From JBBDSH01 sp040905045 (GTDB lineage Bacteria; Pseudomonadota; Gammaproteobacteria; Eutrophobiales; Eutrophobiaceae): a stretch of DNA of 51,671 nucleotides. Positions 16,427-24,968 of the stretch are shown piece after piece. The notes under the pieces are model-generated. The model made no database searches and was not told the DNA's origin. It saw only the letters and a program-made list of their open reading frames with translations. The stretch's first letter is position 1, and every line of letters begins with the position of its first letter. A program made the position numbers and the translations under genes. The stretch covers positions 1 to 51,671 of the forward strand of contig JBBDSH010000025.1 of assembly GCA_040905045.1 (NCBI GenBank), written 5' to 3'.

Positions 16427-17899
16427 ATGATCATGCGAATTCTGACTCTGCTGTTGCTGCTGCCGGTTTTCCTGGCAACGGGCTGCGCCACCAACCCCGT
16501 CACCGGCGACCAGGATCTGGTGCTGATGTCGGAAAAGGACGAGGTCAACCTGGGCAAGCAGGTCAGGCAACAGGTACTGCAGCAATACCACGTCTACAAC
16601 GACGTGGAACTGCAGAACTACATTCAGTACATCGGCAACAAGCTGGCGGAGAAAAGCCATCGCAGCGATCTGGATTACACCTTTACCCTCCTCGACAGCG
16701 AGGAGGTCAACGCCTTTGCCCTCCCGGGCGGCCATATCTTCATCACCCGGGGCCTTCTGGCCTATCTCAACAACGAGGCTCAACTGGCCGCGGTGCTGGG
16801 CCATGAAATCGGCCACGTCACCGCGCGCCACGCCGTGCGCCAGCATTCCGCCAGTCAGTTGACCGGTCTCGGCGCGGCCCTGGGCGCGATATTCGTTCCC
16901 GGCATGAACCAGTACGCCAGTCAGCAGCTGGTCGGCATGCTGGGCACCGCCATGCTGCGCGGCTACGGCCGCGACCACGAACTGGAGGCGGACCGCCTGG
17001 GGGCGGAATACCTGGCCCGCAGCGGTTACGATCCGGACGCCATGCTGGACGTGATCCGCGTCCTCAAGAATCAGGAATCCTTCGAAATCCGTCTGGCCCG
17101 GGCCGAAGGCCGGGATCCGAACGTCTACCACGGCCTGTTTTCCACCCATCCGGACAACGACACTCGCTTGAAAGAAGTCGTCGCCAGCGCCGAAGAGTTC
17201 AAGACGGAAGAAACCACCTTCATCGGCAGCACCGATTTCCTGCAACGCATTGACGGCCTGTCCTTCGGTGAAAATACCCGGAACGGCATGATCAAGGGCC
17301 GGAATTTCTACCACGGCGGCATGAGCTTCGCCATGCGCTTTCCACAGGGCTGGCAAATCCGCAACCTGCCCGACCGGGTTCTGGCCATGCCCCCCAAACA
17401 GACCGCCATGGTGCAGCTCAATGCCATGCCCGCGGACAACAGATTAACGCCGCGGGAGTTCATGACCGAAAAGATGGGCCTGCAGTCTCTCGGCCGGGGC
17501 CAGGAACTGACCATCCACGGCCTGTCCGCCTACACGGCCACGGCGCGGGTCAACAGCGGCAACGGCCAGAGTCCGGCTCGCGTCACCGTCATTTATCATC
17601 AAAACTCGGCATTTATCCTCGCCGGCATGACACGCAATCCCAATTCCCTGGGCGGCTATGACAGCGCCTTCCTGGAGACGGCCCGGAGTTTCCGGCCGCT
17701 CACCGGCGATGAGCAAAAGATCGTTGAACGCACAAAACACCTGCGCCTGATCCGCGCCGACGAACAGACCCGCTATACGGACCTGGCGGCCCGTGCACCC
17801 ATCGAAAAATTTCCCGAAGACCAGATCCGTCTGCTCAACGGCGACTATCCCAGAGGCGAGCCCGCTGCCGGACAATTGATAAAAACGGTGGAACAGTAA
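16427..17899 (+). CDS. M48-family metalloprotease lipoprotein
   Basis: Periplasmic zinc protease of the M48 type, 490 residues. A lipoprotein signal peptide ends in LATGC (Cys about residue 22). The zinc motif HEIGHVTARH lies at about 125-134, with a third ligand in ELEADRLG. The N-terminal protease half resembles BepA/YfgC, which degrades misassembled outer-membrane proteins. The C-terminal half lacks obvious TPR repeats and differs from E. coli BepA. It starts 24 bases after the nuclease. Confidence 0.9.
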   Translation: MIMRILTLLLLLPVFLATGCATNPVTGDQDLVLMSEKDEVNLGKQVRQQVLQQYHVYNDVELQNYIQYIGNKLAEKSHRSDLDYTFTLLDSEEVNAFALPGGHIFITRGLLAYLNNEAQLAAVLGHEIGHVTARHAVRQHSASQLTGLGAALGAIFVPGMNQYASQQLVGMLGTAMLRGYGRDHELEADRLGAEYLARSGYDPDAMLDVIRVLKNQESFEIRLARAEGRDPNVYHGLFSTHPDNDTRLKEVVASAEEFKTEETTFIGSTDFLQRIDGLSFGENTRNGMIKGRNFYHGGMSFAMRFPQGWQIRNLPDRVLAMPPKQTAMVQLNAMPADNRLTPREFMTEKMGLQSLGRGQELTIHGLSAYTATARVNSGNGQSPARVTVIYHQNSAFILAGMTRNPNSLGGYDSAFLETARSFRPLTGDEQKIVERTKHLRLIRADEQTRYTDLAARAPIEKFPEDQIRLLNGDYPRGEPAAGQLIKTVEQ

Positions 17900-17960
17900 G
17901 AAGGGGATCGGGACTCGGAGTTCGGGACTCGTGGCTCGTGGCTCGTGGCTCGTGGCTCGC

Positions 17961-18456
17961 GATTTGAAGGGAATGGCATCGATGCAGGTTCACTGATGCC
18001 TGAAAAGCCGGGCCGGGAAGATATATAGCTGTTCTGAAAATTTCAGTTAGACGCCATCCTTAAGGTTAATTCTAGGTTTCAAATCTTAACCCTTTGCTCT
18101 GGAAACAGATCAGCCGTTATCCACATTTTCTGTGGATAACTGTGTGGATGAAATGCGGACAGCGCGCTTGAAACGGCATTTTTATTGGATTTATGACAAA
18201 TCTGTTAAATTTTGAGCAGCCATCAATTTTATATATTTATCAATAGGTTATACCAATTTCCGCGGCTCTCGAAGGCACCGGCACGGGCTCAGCCGGTTTT
18301 ATGTGCAACGCACAATGAAACTGTGCATAAAAATGCCCTGTAAAACCGTTCGTGGAACCAATTTTCATTCCCCCTGTCTCACCTTTTACCCCTACGAGGC
18401 CCCGCTCATCCCCATGCGGCGGCCTCAACCCGGTCTCCCCAGCCGGGTATTCGTAA
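17961..18456. other. Non-coding block between the M48 gene and engB
   Basis: No coding region is supported. The block holds a cluster of DnaA-box-like sites (18117-18151), an AT-rich tract (about 18176-18250) and a transcribed-looking C-rich segment ending in a strong terminator (18457-18505). The short plus-strand frame overlapping it is the shadow of engB. Confidence 0.6.
18117..18151. promoter_or_regulatory. Cluster of DnaA-box-like sites
   Basis: TTATCCACA (18117-18125), its perfect complement TGTGGATAA (18131-18139) and TGTGGATGA (18143-18151, eight of nine) lie within 35 bases. An AT-rich tract follows. This could be a DnaA-binding regulatory or origin-related site; the sequence alone does not decide. 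Confidence 0.5.
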
Positions 18457-18505
18457 GGCCCCGGCAACCGTATCTCTTCCTAATTCGGCCGGGGCCGTTT
18501 TTTTT
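18245..18505 (+). ncRNA. Possible small RNA ending at a strong terminator
   Basis: A plus-strand segment without coding capacity contains a hairpin (ACCCGG/CCGGGT at 18428-18448), C-rich single-stranded-looking stretches (CCCCCTG, ACCCCTACG) and a strong terminator. The sRNA Spot 42 of E. coli lies next to engB (yihA), and other gammaproteobacteria also have an sRNA there, so position supports the call. The 5' end is unknown, and I see no clear sequence match to Spot 42. Confidence 0.35.
18457..18505 (+). terminator. Rho-independent terminator converging on engB
   Basis: GGCCCCGGC (18457-18465) and GCCGGGGCC (18488-18496) form a perfect 9-bp stem with a 22-base loop, followed by eight T. No plus-strand gene ends nearby, so it most likely ends an RNA gene. 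Confidence 0.8.
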
Positions 18506-18512
18506 GCCCCTA

Positions 18513-19130
18513 TTACTCACGAATCCCGAGTCTCGAGTCCCGATCATACAACCAGCCGTCCAGTACCCGCCGGAGTTCATCCGCGCCGGTGCCTTTCAGG
18601 GCGGAAAAGAGCTGTGCATCGACGCCGTCCCCAAGACCGGATTTCAGGTCCCGCAGTTTCTTTGCGGCGGCACCGAACGACATTTTGTCGGCCTTGTTGA
18701 GAAGGATGTGAACCGGCAGGTTCACCGCGGCGCACCAGTCCAGTATCTGCAGGTCCTCATCGCGGGCCTCGCGGCGAATGTCGAGGATCAGGACCAATCC
18801 ACACAGGGATTCGCGCCGTTGCAGGTAGTCATTCACCGTTTTCACCCAGTGTGCCTGCAGGGAACGGGAAACGCGGGCAAACCCGTAACCCGGCAGGTCC
18901 ACCAGCCGCGTGTTTTCGCCCACCAGGAAATAGTTAATCTGCTGGGTGCGGCCCGGCGTCTTGCTGATCCTGGCCAGCGCCTTGCGCCCGGTGACCATAT
19001 TGATGACGCTGGACTTGCCGACATTGGAACGGCCGACAAACGCGACCTCACGGCCGGCATCCGGCGGACACTGGGACAGGGTATGGGCACTGAGATGAAA
19101 CTCGGCCCGGCGATACGGGTTGTCTGTCAT
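18513..19130 (-). CDS. engB: Ribosome-biogenesis GTP-binding protein EngB (YsxC/YihA)
   Basis: Essential GTPase that helps assemble the 50S subunit. 205 residues from ATG 19130, aligned by eye with E. coli YihA; an upstream ATG at 19178 would add 16 unrelated residues. Motifs: G1 GRSNVGKSS, G2 region KTPGRTQQINYF, G3 DLPGYGFA, G4 NKADK and G5 FSALKGTG. The last residues (DRDSRLGIRE) and the stop are encoded by a heptamer array, so the natural C-terminus has probably been replaced or extended. Confidence 0.95.
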   Translation of the reverse strand: MTDNPYRRAEFHLSAHTLSQCPPDAGREVAFVGRSNVGKSSVINMVTGRKALARISKTPGRTQQINYFLVGENTRLVDLPGYGFARVSRSLQAHWVKTVNDYLQRRESLCGLVLILDIRREARDEDLQILDWCAAVNLPVHILLNKADKMSFGAAAKKLRDLKSGLGDGVDAQLFSALKGTGADELRRVLDGWLYDRDSRLGIRE

Positions 19131-19240
19131 AAAGGATTCCGGGCTCTTCGATGGATTGAGCATCCAACTTTCGGTCATTTTTCGGTAAGATGTCCATCCC
19201 TGACAATCATTCGATAAAAACTTCTAAAAGGAATCCCCGG

Positions 19241-19849
19241 ATGCTCAAGTATTTCGGTTACAGCCTGTCCCTGGCACTGCTACTCACCACGGGCCAGTAC
19301 AGTATTGCCGCGGACATTGAAGCGGGCAAGCAAAAGTCGCAGACCTGCGCCGCCTGCCACGGTCCTGACGGCAACAGCAACAATTCCATCTGGCCGAAAC
19401 TGGCGGGCCAGCATGTGCAATACACCGCCAAGCAACTGCAGGACTTTAAGCAAGGAAAACGGGAAAACGCGCAGATGGCGCCTCTGGTTTCTTCCCTCAG
19501 CGAAGAAGATATGCGGGACATTGCCGCCTATTACGCGGATCAGAAAGGCAAGGTCGGCAGCGCCGATCCGGAGTACCTGGAAGAAGGGGAAAAAATCTAC
19601 CGTTTCGGTAACGCCGAAACCGGCGTCCCCGGCTGCATGGCCTGCCACGGGCCCAACGGCAAGGGCAATCCGGCCGCCATGTACCCGATGCTCAGCGGTC
19701 AGCATGCGGACTATACCGCGGCACAACTGCAGGCCTTCCGTTCCGGGGAACGCAGTAATGACAACAGACAGGCCATGCGTATCCTGGCGGAAAAAATGAG
19801 CGATGCCGAGATCAAGGCTGTCTCGGAGTATATACAGGGCCTGCGCTGA
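19241..19849 (+). CDS. Cytochrome c4 (di-haem)
   Basis: Periplasmic di-haem cytochrome that feeds electrons to terminal oxidases. 202 residues from ATG 19241, chosen because a signal peptide (LALLLTTGQYSIAA) follows directly. Two CXXCH sites, CAACH and CMACH, lie in two similar domains, each with a distal Met region (ENAQMAPL, NRQAMRIL). It diverges from engB, an arrangement also seen in Pseudomonas, and is followed by dsbA. Confidence 0.93.
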   Translation: MLKYFGYSLSLALLLTTGQYSIAADIEAGKQKSQTCAACHGPDGNSNNSIWPKLAGQHVQYTAKQLQDFKQGKRENAQMAPLVSSLSEEDMRDIAAYYADQKGKVGSADPEYLEEGEKIYRFGNAETGVPGCMACHGPNGKGNPAAMYPMLSGQHADYTAAQLQAFRSGERSNDNRQAMRILAEKMSDAEIKAVSEYIQGLR

Positions 19850-19952
19850 GAAGGCCGACTTTTCCTCGCCCGTTACCCATTCACGCCAGATGCGCGGGAA
19901 CGGATCCGGTACCGGGCAATCAAAGAAAGAACGAGAACAACGGGATACAGTT

Positions 19953-20570
19953 ATGAACCACCGATTCCACGCTTTCATTGCCATACTGTTTTTGTTGGCA
20001 GCAGGGTTCACCCACGCCGCCGATCCTTACGAGGAAGCATACAGGCAAATCAGCCCAACCCAGCCGACCCAGACGGATGACAAGATTGAGGTGGTGGAAA
20101 TATTCTGGTACGGCTGTCCCCATTGCTATGATTTCGAGCCGCATATCGAACGTTGGCACGAGAACGCGCCCGATGACGTCGCCTTCCGCCGCATGCCGGC
20201 AGTACTGAACCAGAGCTGGATCCCTCACGCCAGGGCCTATTACACCGCCGCTAAACTGGGCGTACTGGAGCAGATACACAAACCCCTCTTCGATGCCCTG
20301 CACCGGGAACGCAAGCGCATCTTCAGCGAAAGCGATCTCAGGGATTTCTTCGTCTCCCGCGGCGTGGACGGCGGCGACTTCACCCGTGTTTACAACTCCA
20401 ATGAAGTGGAAACAAAGATCAAGCAGGCCTATTTCATGGCCCGCAATTACAAGCTGACAGGTGTGCCCTCCGTGGTCGTCAACGGCAAATACATGACTTC
20501 GGCCAGCATGACAGGCACCTATGAGAAACTGATCCAGGTTATCGATCACCTCGTGGAAAAGGAGCGATAA
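19953..20570 (+). CDS. dsbA: Thiol:disulfide interchange protein DsbA
   Basis: Periplasmic oxidase that introduces disulfide bonds. 205 residues from ATG 19953, with a signal peptide ending at FTHAAD. The active site CPHC lies in FWYGCPHCYDFEP, and the cis-Pro loop is TGVPSVVVNG. It follows cytochrome c4, as in Pseudomonas. c-type cytochrome biogenesis needs such oxidoreductases, so the pairing is functionally sensible. Confidence 0.95.
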   Translation: MNHRFHAFIAILFLLAAGFTHAADPYEEAYRQISPTQPTQTDDKIEVVEIFWYGCPHCYDFEPHIERWHENAPDDVAFRRMPAVLNQSWIPHARAYYTAAKLGVLEQIHKPLFDALHRERKRIFSESDLRDFFVSRGVDGGDFTRVYNSNEVETKIKQAYFMARNYKLTGVPSVVVNGKYMTSASMTGTYEKLIQVIDHLVEKER

Positions 20571-20762
20571 GGTCGGCGGCCTGGATTTGTGTGTACTTAC
20601 TATCGTAATTTAGCACCGAAGTTCAATACAACTTAAGATTTATAATTATAAGAAAATAAATATTTATTCTTTTTATATCTAAGCTGCCTGCGCTACGCTA
20701 CGCTGATTAACACGGGCGTACTGTTTTCCCTGCCCCGGATCATACATCTGGCTTTTTACCCT
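20571..20762. promoter_or_regulatory. AT-rich leader of cysJ
   Basis: The 192 bases between dsbA and cysJ include a very AT-rich tract at about 20625-20680 (TTTATAATTATAAG and similar). Strong promoters and CysB-type sites often lie in such tracts, but I cannot name a specific operator. Confidence 0.3.
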
Positions 20763-22565
20763 ATGCAGGCAAATTCCCTCAAGCACCGCAGCAACAATCC
20801 CCTGACGCCGGAGCAGACCGAACTCCTGGAGCGGCTTGCCGCGCCATTGAGCCCGGAGCAGGCCCACTGGATCGCCGGCTACCTGACCGGCATTCATGCC
20901 TCGCCCCAGACTCCGTCGCAACCGACAGCCACACCCCTGACCATCCTATATGGTTCCGAGTCCGGCAACTCCGAGACGCTGGCGGAGCAGGCCCGCCGGC
21001 GGGCGGAAGAAACGGGTTTATCCGCACGGGTTTTCGATATGGCCGACTACCGCCGGCGCGACCTGCGGGACGAACGCCTGATCATGATCATCACAGCCAC
21101 CCACGGGGAAGGCGACCCGCCGGACCCGGCCGAGGATTTTTACCATTTCCTGCATTCGCGCAAGGCGCCGAAACTGGCAGGCGTCAAGTTTGCCGTGCTC
21201 GCACTGGGGGATTCCAGTTACGAACATTTTTGTCAGACCGGCCGGGATTTCGACAACCGGCTGGAAGCACTGGGTGCCGAGCGGATCCAGGAACGGGTGG
21301 ACTGTGACGTGGATTACGAAGACAGCGCCCATGCCTGGATCGAAAAGACACTGTCGGCTTTTGCCGGACACACCGAAACAGCCGCATCATCCCCGGACAA
21401 CATCGTCTCTTTAACTGAAGCGGCGAAACGGGCGGAATCAACCGTTTACGGCAAGAACAATCCCTTTCCGGCTGAAATCCTGGACAGCATCAACCTGAAC
21501 GGCCGCGGCTCCGACAAGGAAACCCGGCATATCGAACTGGATATTGCCGGTTCCGGGATGCATTACGAACCCGGTGACGTCGCCTGTATACTCCCCGAAA
21601 ATCATCCGGATATCGTCAATGAACTCATCGATACTCTGGGCATGGATGCATCTGCGTCCATCCATGGCCGCAACGGGGAAACCACGCTGGAAGAGGCCCT
21701 GCGGCGGGACCATGAAATTACCGCCGTAACCCCGCCTTTCATACAGGCCTGGGCGGAACTTGCCGATTCCGCGACGCTGCGTGAGAAGGCTGCTGACGGA
21801 AACCGCAGGCAGCTCCTTGCCTGGGCCGCCGATCGCCGCATCGCTGACGTGCTACGGGAATACCCGGCAACGAACGTTGACGCCGCACGCTTCATCGAGA
21901 CACTGCGACCACTGCTGCCGCGAGATTACTCCATCGCCTCCAGCCTTAATGCCAACCCGGATGAAATCCATCTCACGGTTGCCGCAGTACGCTATCATAC
22001 GGAACTGGGTTACCGTGAAGGCGTCGCCTCCACCTGGCTTGCGGACCGGCTTGAGCCCGGAGATACAGTGCCCGTCTACATCAAGCGCAACAAAAACTTC
22101 AAACTGCCCGCCGATCAGGGCGCGCCGGTCATCATGGTCGGCCCGGGCACCGGCGTGGCGCCGTTCCGTGCCTTCCTGGAAGAACGAGACTATCAGGAGG
22201 CCGGCGGGAAGAACTGGCTGTTCTTCGGCGACCGCCGCTTCCGCACCGACTTTCTCTATCAGATCGAATGGCAGCGGTGGTTGAAGGACGGCCTGCTGAC
22301 ACGCCTGGAGGTCGCCTTCTCGCGCGATGGACAAGAGAAAGTCTACGTCCAGGATCGCATGCGCGAACACGCGCGCGAACTGTACGACTGGCTGGAAGCC
22401 GGCGCTTATTTCTATGTCTGCGGCGACGCCGAATACATGGCGCCGGACGTACACCGGGCGCTGATTGAGATCGTCCGGGATCAGGGCGGGCTGTCAAACG
22501 AACAAGCGCAAGAATACGTCAAACAGTTACAACGTGACAAACGTTATCAACGTGACGTCTACTAA
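20763..22565 (+). CDS. cysJ: Sulfite reductase (NADPH) flavoprotein alpha subunit
   Basis: Flavoprotein that passes electrons from NADPH via FAD and FMN to CysI for reduction of sulfite to sulfide. 600 residues in the normal order: FMN-binding flavodoxin domain (about 60-200, GSESGNSETLAEQ), connecting/FAD domain (RDYSIASS at about 381-388) and NADPH domain (GPGTGVAPFRAF at about 461-472, GDAEYMAPDV near the end), finishing in RDVY. It forms an operon with cysI; an inverted heptamer pair fills the gap between them. Confidence 0.96.
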   Translation: MQANSLKHRSNNPLTPEQTELLERLAAPLSPEQAHWIAGYLTGIHASPQTPSQPTATPLTILYGSESGNSETLAEQARRRAEETGLSARVFDMADYRRRDLRDERLIMIITATHGEGDPPDPAEDFYHFLHSRKAPKLAGVKFAVLALGDSSYEHFCQTGRDFDNRLEALGAERIQERVDCDVDYEDSAHAWIEKTLSAFAGHTETAASSPDNIVSLTEAAKRAESTVYGKNNPFPAEILDSINLNGRGSDKETRHIELDIAGSGMHYEPGDVACILPENHPDIVNELIDTLGMDASASIHGRNGETTLEEALRRDHEITAVTPPFIQAWAELADSATLREKAADGNRRQLLAWAADRRIADVLREYPATNVDAARFIETLRPLLPRDYSIASSLNANPDEIHLTVAAVRYHTELGYREGVASTWLADRLEPGDTVPVYIKRNKNFKLPADQGAPVIMVGPGTGVAPFRAFLEERDYQEAGGKNWLFFGDRRFRTDFLYQIEWQRWLKDGLLTRLEVAFSRDGQEKVYVQDRMREHARELYDWLEAGAYFYVCGDAEYMAPDVHRALIEIVRDQGGLSNEQAQEYVKQLQRDKRYQRDVY

Positions 22566-22657
22566 GTGTGAGGAGTAAGGAGTCAGGCGTGAGGAGTATC
22601 TTCCGGTAAATAGGTCAAGGTTTATCACGCCTTACTCCTCACACCTCATTCCTTACT
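22566..22657. repeat. Inverted heptamer pair (GTGAGGA family) inside the cysJ-cysI operon
   Basis: The left array (22566-22598) begins one base after the cysJ stop: GTGAGGA, GTAAGGA, GTCAGGC, GTGAGGA. The right array (22624-22657) is its inverse and ends just before the cysI ribosome site (GGGAGGT). The spacer is about 25 bases. The pair could form a strong hairpin in the operon mRNA. Confidence 0.85.
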
Positions 22658-22678
22658 GAACCGGGAGGTAAAACATCC

Positions 22679-24412
22679 ATGACAGAGGAAGACCGCAGCC
22701 GCGATGTCAGCCAACCGCTGGAGCGGCTGCATCCCAACGAACGCCTCAAGGCGGGCAGCAATTACCTGCGCGGTACCATCGACGAGGGCCTTGCCGATGC
22801 CGTTACCGGCGGTATCAGCGAGGATGATAATCAACTGCTGAAATTCCACGGTATGTATCAGCAGGACGATCGCGATCTCCGCAGCGAACGTCGCCGGCAG
22901 AAACTGGAACCCGCTTACCAGTTCATGGTCCGCGTGCGCCTTCCCGGAGGACTGTGCCGCACGCGGCAATGGCTGGACCTGGACAAACTGGCACACGACT
23001 ACGGCAACGGTAGCCTGCGACTGACCACGCGCCAGACTTTCCAGTTTCACGGTGTTCTCAAGCGCGACCTGAAGCGCACCGTCCAGGGCCTCAATGCCGC
23101 GCTGCTGGATACCATTGCCGCCTGCGGCGACGACAACCGCGGCGTCATGTGCGCCGTCAATCCCCATGAATCCGCCGTACACGCCGAAGTGCAGTCCCTG
23201 GCAAAAACGGTCAGCGATCACCTGTTGCCGCGAACACGCGCCTGGCATGAGATATGGCTGGATGAGGAACGCATCGCCGACAGCGGCGACGAGAAGGTGG
23301 AACCGATTTACGGAGTGACCTATCTGCCGCGCAAGTTCAAGATTGGTTTCGCCGTGCCGCCGGTCAACGATATCGATGTCTACAGCCAGGATATCGGCTT
23401 CATCGCCATTGTCGAGAACGGCGAACTCAGCGGTTTTAATGTCTGTGCCGGAGGCGGCATGGGACGTACCGATAATGAACCGGACACATACCCGCGTCTG
23501 GCCGATGTCATCGGCTTCTGCAGGCCGGATCAGGTCGTGGATACCGCCGAGAAAATCGTCACCATCCAGCGCGACTACGGCGATCGCGTCGATCGCAAGC
23601 GTGCGCGCATGAAATACACCATCGACGATCGCGGCGTCGACTGGTTCAAAAGCAAGCTTGAGGCGCGCCTGGGCTGGTCCCTGCAGCCCGCGAGGGAATT
23701 CCGATTCGAACACAACGGCGATCGTTACGGCTGGCTTCAGGGCGACAACGGTTTCTGGCATTACACTCTGTTTATTGAAAACGGCCGTATCCGGGACGAG
23801 GGCAACTACCGCCTTATGACATGCCTGCGCGAGATTGCCCGGGTCCACGGCGGTGATTTCCTGCTGACCCCCAACCAGAACCTGAACATCACAGGGATTT
23901 CACCGGGCAGACGGGATCAAATCGAAGATTTGATCCGGGAATGCGGTCTGTGTGACCCGGATCATTACAGCGTTCTTCGGCGCAACTCCATGGCCTGCGT
24001 CGCCTTCCCCACCTGCGGCCTGGCCATGGCCGAAAGTGAGCGTTACCTTCCGGGCTTGATCACGAAACTGGAGCACATCATGGAGACGGCCGGCATCGGG
24101 GACGTTCCGGTTACCGTCCGCATGACTGGCTGTCCCAATGGCTGTGTACGTCCCTATCTGGCGGAAATCGGTTTCACCGGCCGCGGTCCCGGGAAGTACG
24201 ATGTCTACCTGGGCGGCGGATTTCACGGCCAGCGACTCAACAAGCCCTGGCTGGACAATGTAGACGAGAAGACGATTCTCGAACAGCTGGCGCCGATCCT
24301 CCATCGCTATGCCCGGGAGCGCCATACAGAAGAGCCCTTCGGTGACTTCGTTATCCGCGCCGGCTACGTACCGGAGGTGAAACAGGGCCGCGATTTCAAC
24401 AGTGATTATTAA
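22679..24412 (+). CDS. cysI: Sulfite reductase (NADPH) hemoprotein beta subunit
   Basis: Sirohaem/[4Fe-4S] subunit that reduces sulfite to sulfide by six electrons in the cytoplasm. 577 residues. Two sirohaem-binding repeats carry RLTTRQTFQFHG and LTPNQNLNITG. The cluster cysteines are in CVAFPTCGLAMAESE and MTGCPNGCVRPY. The start is ATG 22679 with GGGAGGT upstream. It probably serves assimilation, since NADPH-type cysJI is assimilatory. Confidence 0.96.
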   Translation: MTEEDRSRDVSQPLERLHPNERLKAGSNYLRGTIDEGLADAVTGGISEDDNQLLKFHGMYQQDDRDLRSERRRQKLEPAYQFMVRVRLPGGLCRTRQWLDLDKLAHDYGNGSLRLTTRQTFQFHGVLKRDLKRTVQGLNAALLDTIAACGDDNRGVMCAVNPHESAVHAEVQSLAKTVSDHLLPRTRAWHEIWLDEERIADSGDEKVEPIYGVTYLPRKFKIGFAVPPVNDIDVYSQDIGFIAIVENGELSGFNVCAGGGMGRTDNEPDTYPRLADVIGFCRPDQVVDTAEKIVTIQRDYGDRVDRKRARMKYTIDDRGVDWFKSKLEARLGWSLQPAREFRFEHNGDRYGWLQGDNGFWHYTLFIENGRIRDEGNYRLMTCLREIARVHGGDFLLTPNQNLNITGISPGRRDQIEDLIRECGLCDPDHYSVLRRNSMACVAFPTCGLAMAESERYLPGLITKLEHIMETAGIGDVPVTVRMTGCPNGCVRPYLAEIGFTGRGPGKYDVYLGGGFHGQRLNKPWLDNVDEKTILEQLAPILHRYARERHTEEPFGDFVIRAGYVPEVKQGRDFNSDY

Positions 24413-24546
24413 TCCCGGCGCATACGGCAGTGGCGTTACTCGTTACTTGTTGCTTGTGACTTGTGACTTCGATTCCCGGTTGCCACCAAATCCACTCACT
24501 GATGTACAATCGGATTGAATCCCGGACAGTTTCAAAGGAGATTATC

Positions 24547-24900
24547 ATGCACTACGCCATTTCCACCACCTGGGGACCCACCGACACCACCCGTGCCTCG
24601 CTGCCGTTCATCTTCGCGGCCACGGCCCTGGAAGCCGGCGACACGGTCACCATCATGCTGTTCCATGATGCCGTCACCATTGCGGTGCCCGGCTCCCACG
24701 AGAAGATGGTACCGTGCGGTCCGCCCGCAAAATTCACAGAGGTATTCTCCAACCCCGATGCGGAAGTCATCGTCTGCAAGCCCTGCGCCGAAGCGCGCAG
24801 TATCAATGAAAACATGCTCATTGAAAACAGCCGAATGGGCGGCATGGGGGATTTTCACAAGCAGGTGGGGCGGGAGGACTGCAAGCCCGTTACGTTCTAG
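24547..24900 (+). CDS. DsrE-family sulfur-relay-like protein
   Basis: Small cytoplasmic protein of 117 residues in the DsrE/TusD-like fold, a family linked to sulfur transfer. ATG 24547 is preceded by AAAGGAG. The sequence has an N-terminal beta-strand start and the nucleotide-fold-like LEAGDTVTIMLFHDAV. Cys residues in VPCGPP, VCKPCAEAR and EDCKP may carry persulfide. It lies 134 bases after cysI, consistent with sulfur metabolism. Exact partner unknown. Confidence 0.75.
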   Translation: MHYAISTTWGPTDTTRASLPFIFAATALEAGDTVTIMLFHDAVTIAVPGSHEKMVPCGPPAKFTEVFSNPDAEVIVCKPCAEARSINENMLIENSRMGGMGDFHKQVGREDCKPVTF

Positions 24901-24929
24901 TACCTCGACACAGGAATTATGATGAATTG

Positions 24930-24957
24930 AATGGAGGAGGGAAACCCCTCCTCCATT
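24930..24957. terminator. Hairpin between convergent genes
   Basis: ATGGAGGAGGG and CCCTCCTCCAT form a perfect 11-bp stem with a four-base loop and a short T-run on the plus strand. It lies between the ends of the convergent DsrE-like gene and the secreted-protein gene and probably ends transcripts from the plus strand. Confidence 0.7.
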
Positions 24958-24968
24958 TAAGACGTGTT

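Larger units (their letters stand above)
17904..18546. repeat. Inverted heptamer arrays (GGACTCG family) around a non-coding block
   Basis: The left array (17904-17960) starts a few bases after the M48 protease stop and reads CGGGACT, CGGAGTT, CGGGACT and then about four CGTGGCT units. The right array (18513-18546) is inverted: on the minus strand CGGGACT, CGAGACT, CGGGATT, CGTGAGT. The right array forms the last codons and the TAA stop of engB. About 550 bases of non-coding DNA lie between. Confidence 0.75.

Noticed and set aside
17904..18505. Chromosomal origin oriC
   Set aside because: Three boxes and an AT-rich tract only; no dnaA, rpmH, mnmG or parAB next to it, and gene directions do not diverge from it. 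Kept as a DnaA-related finding only.
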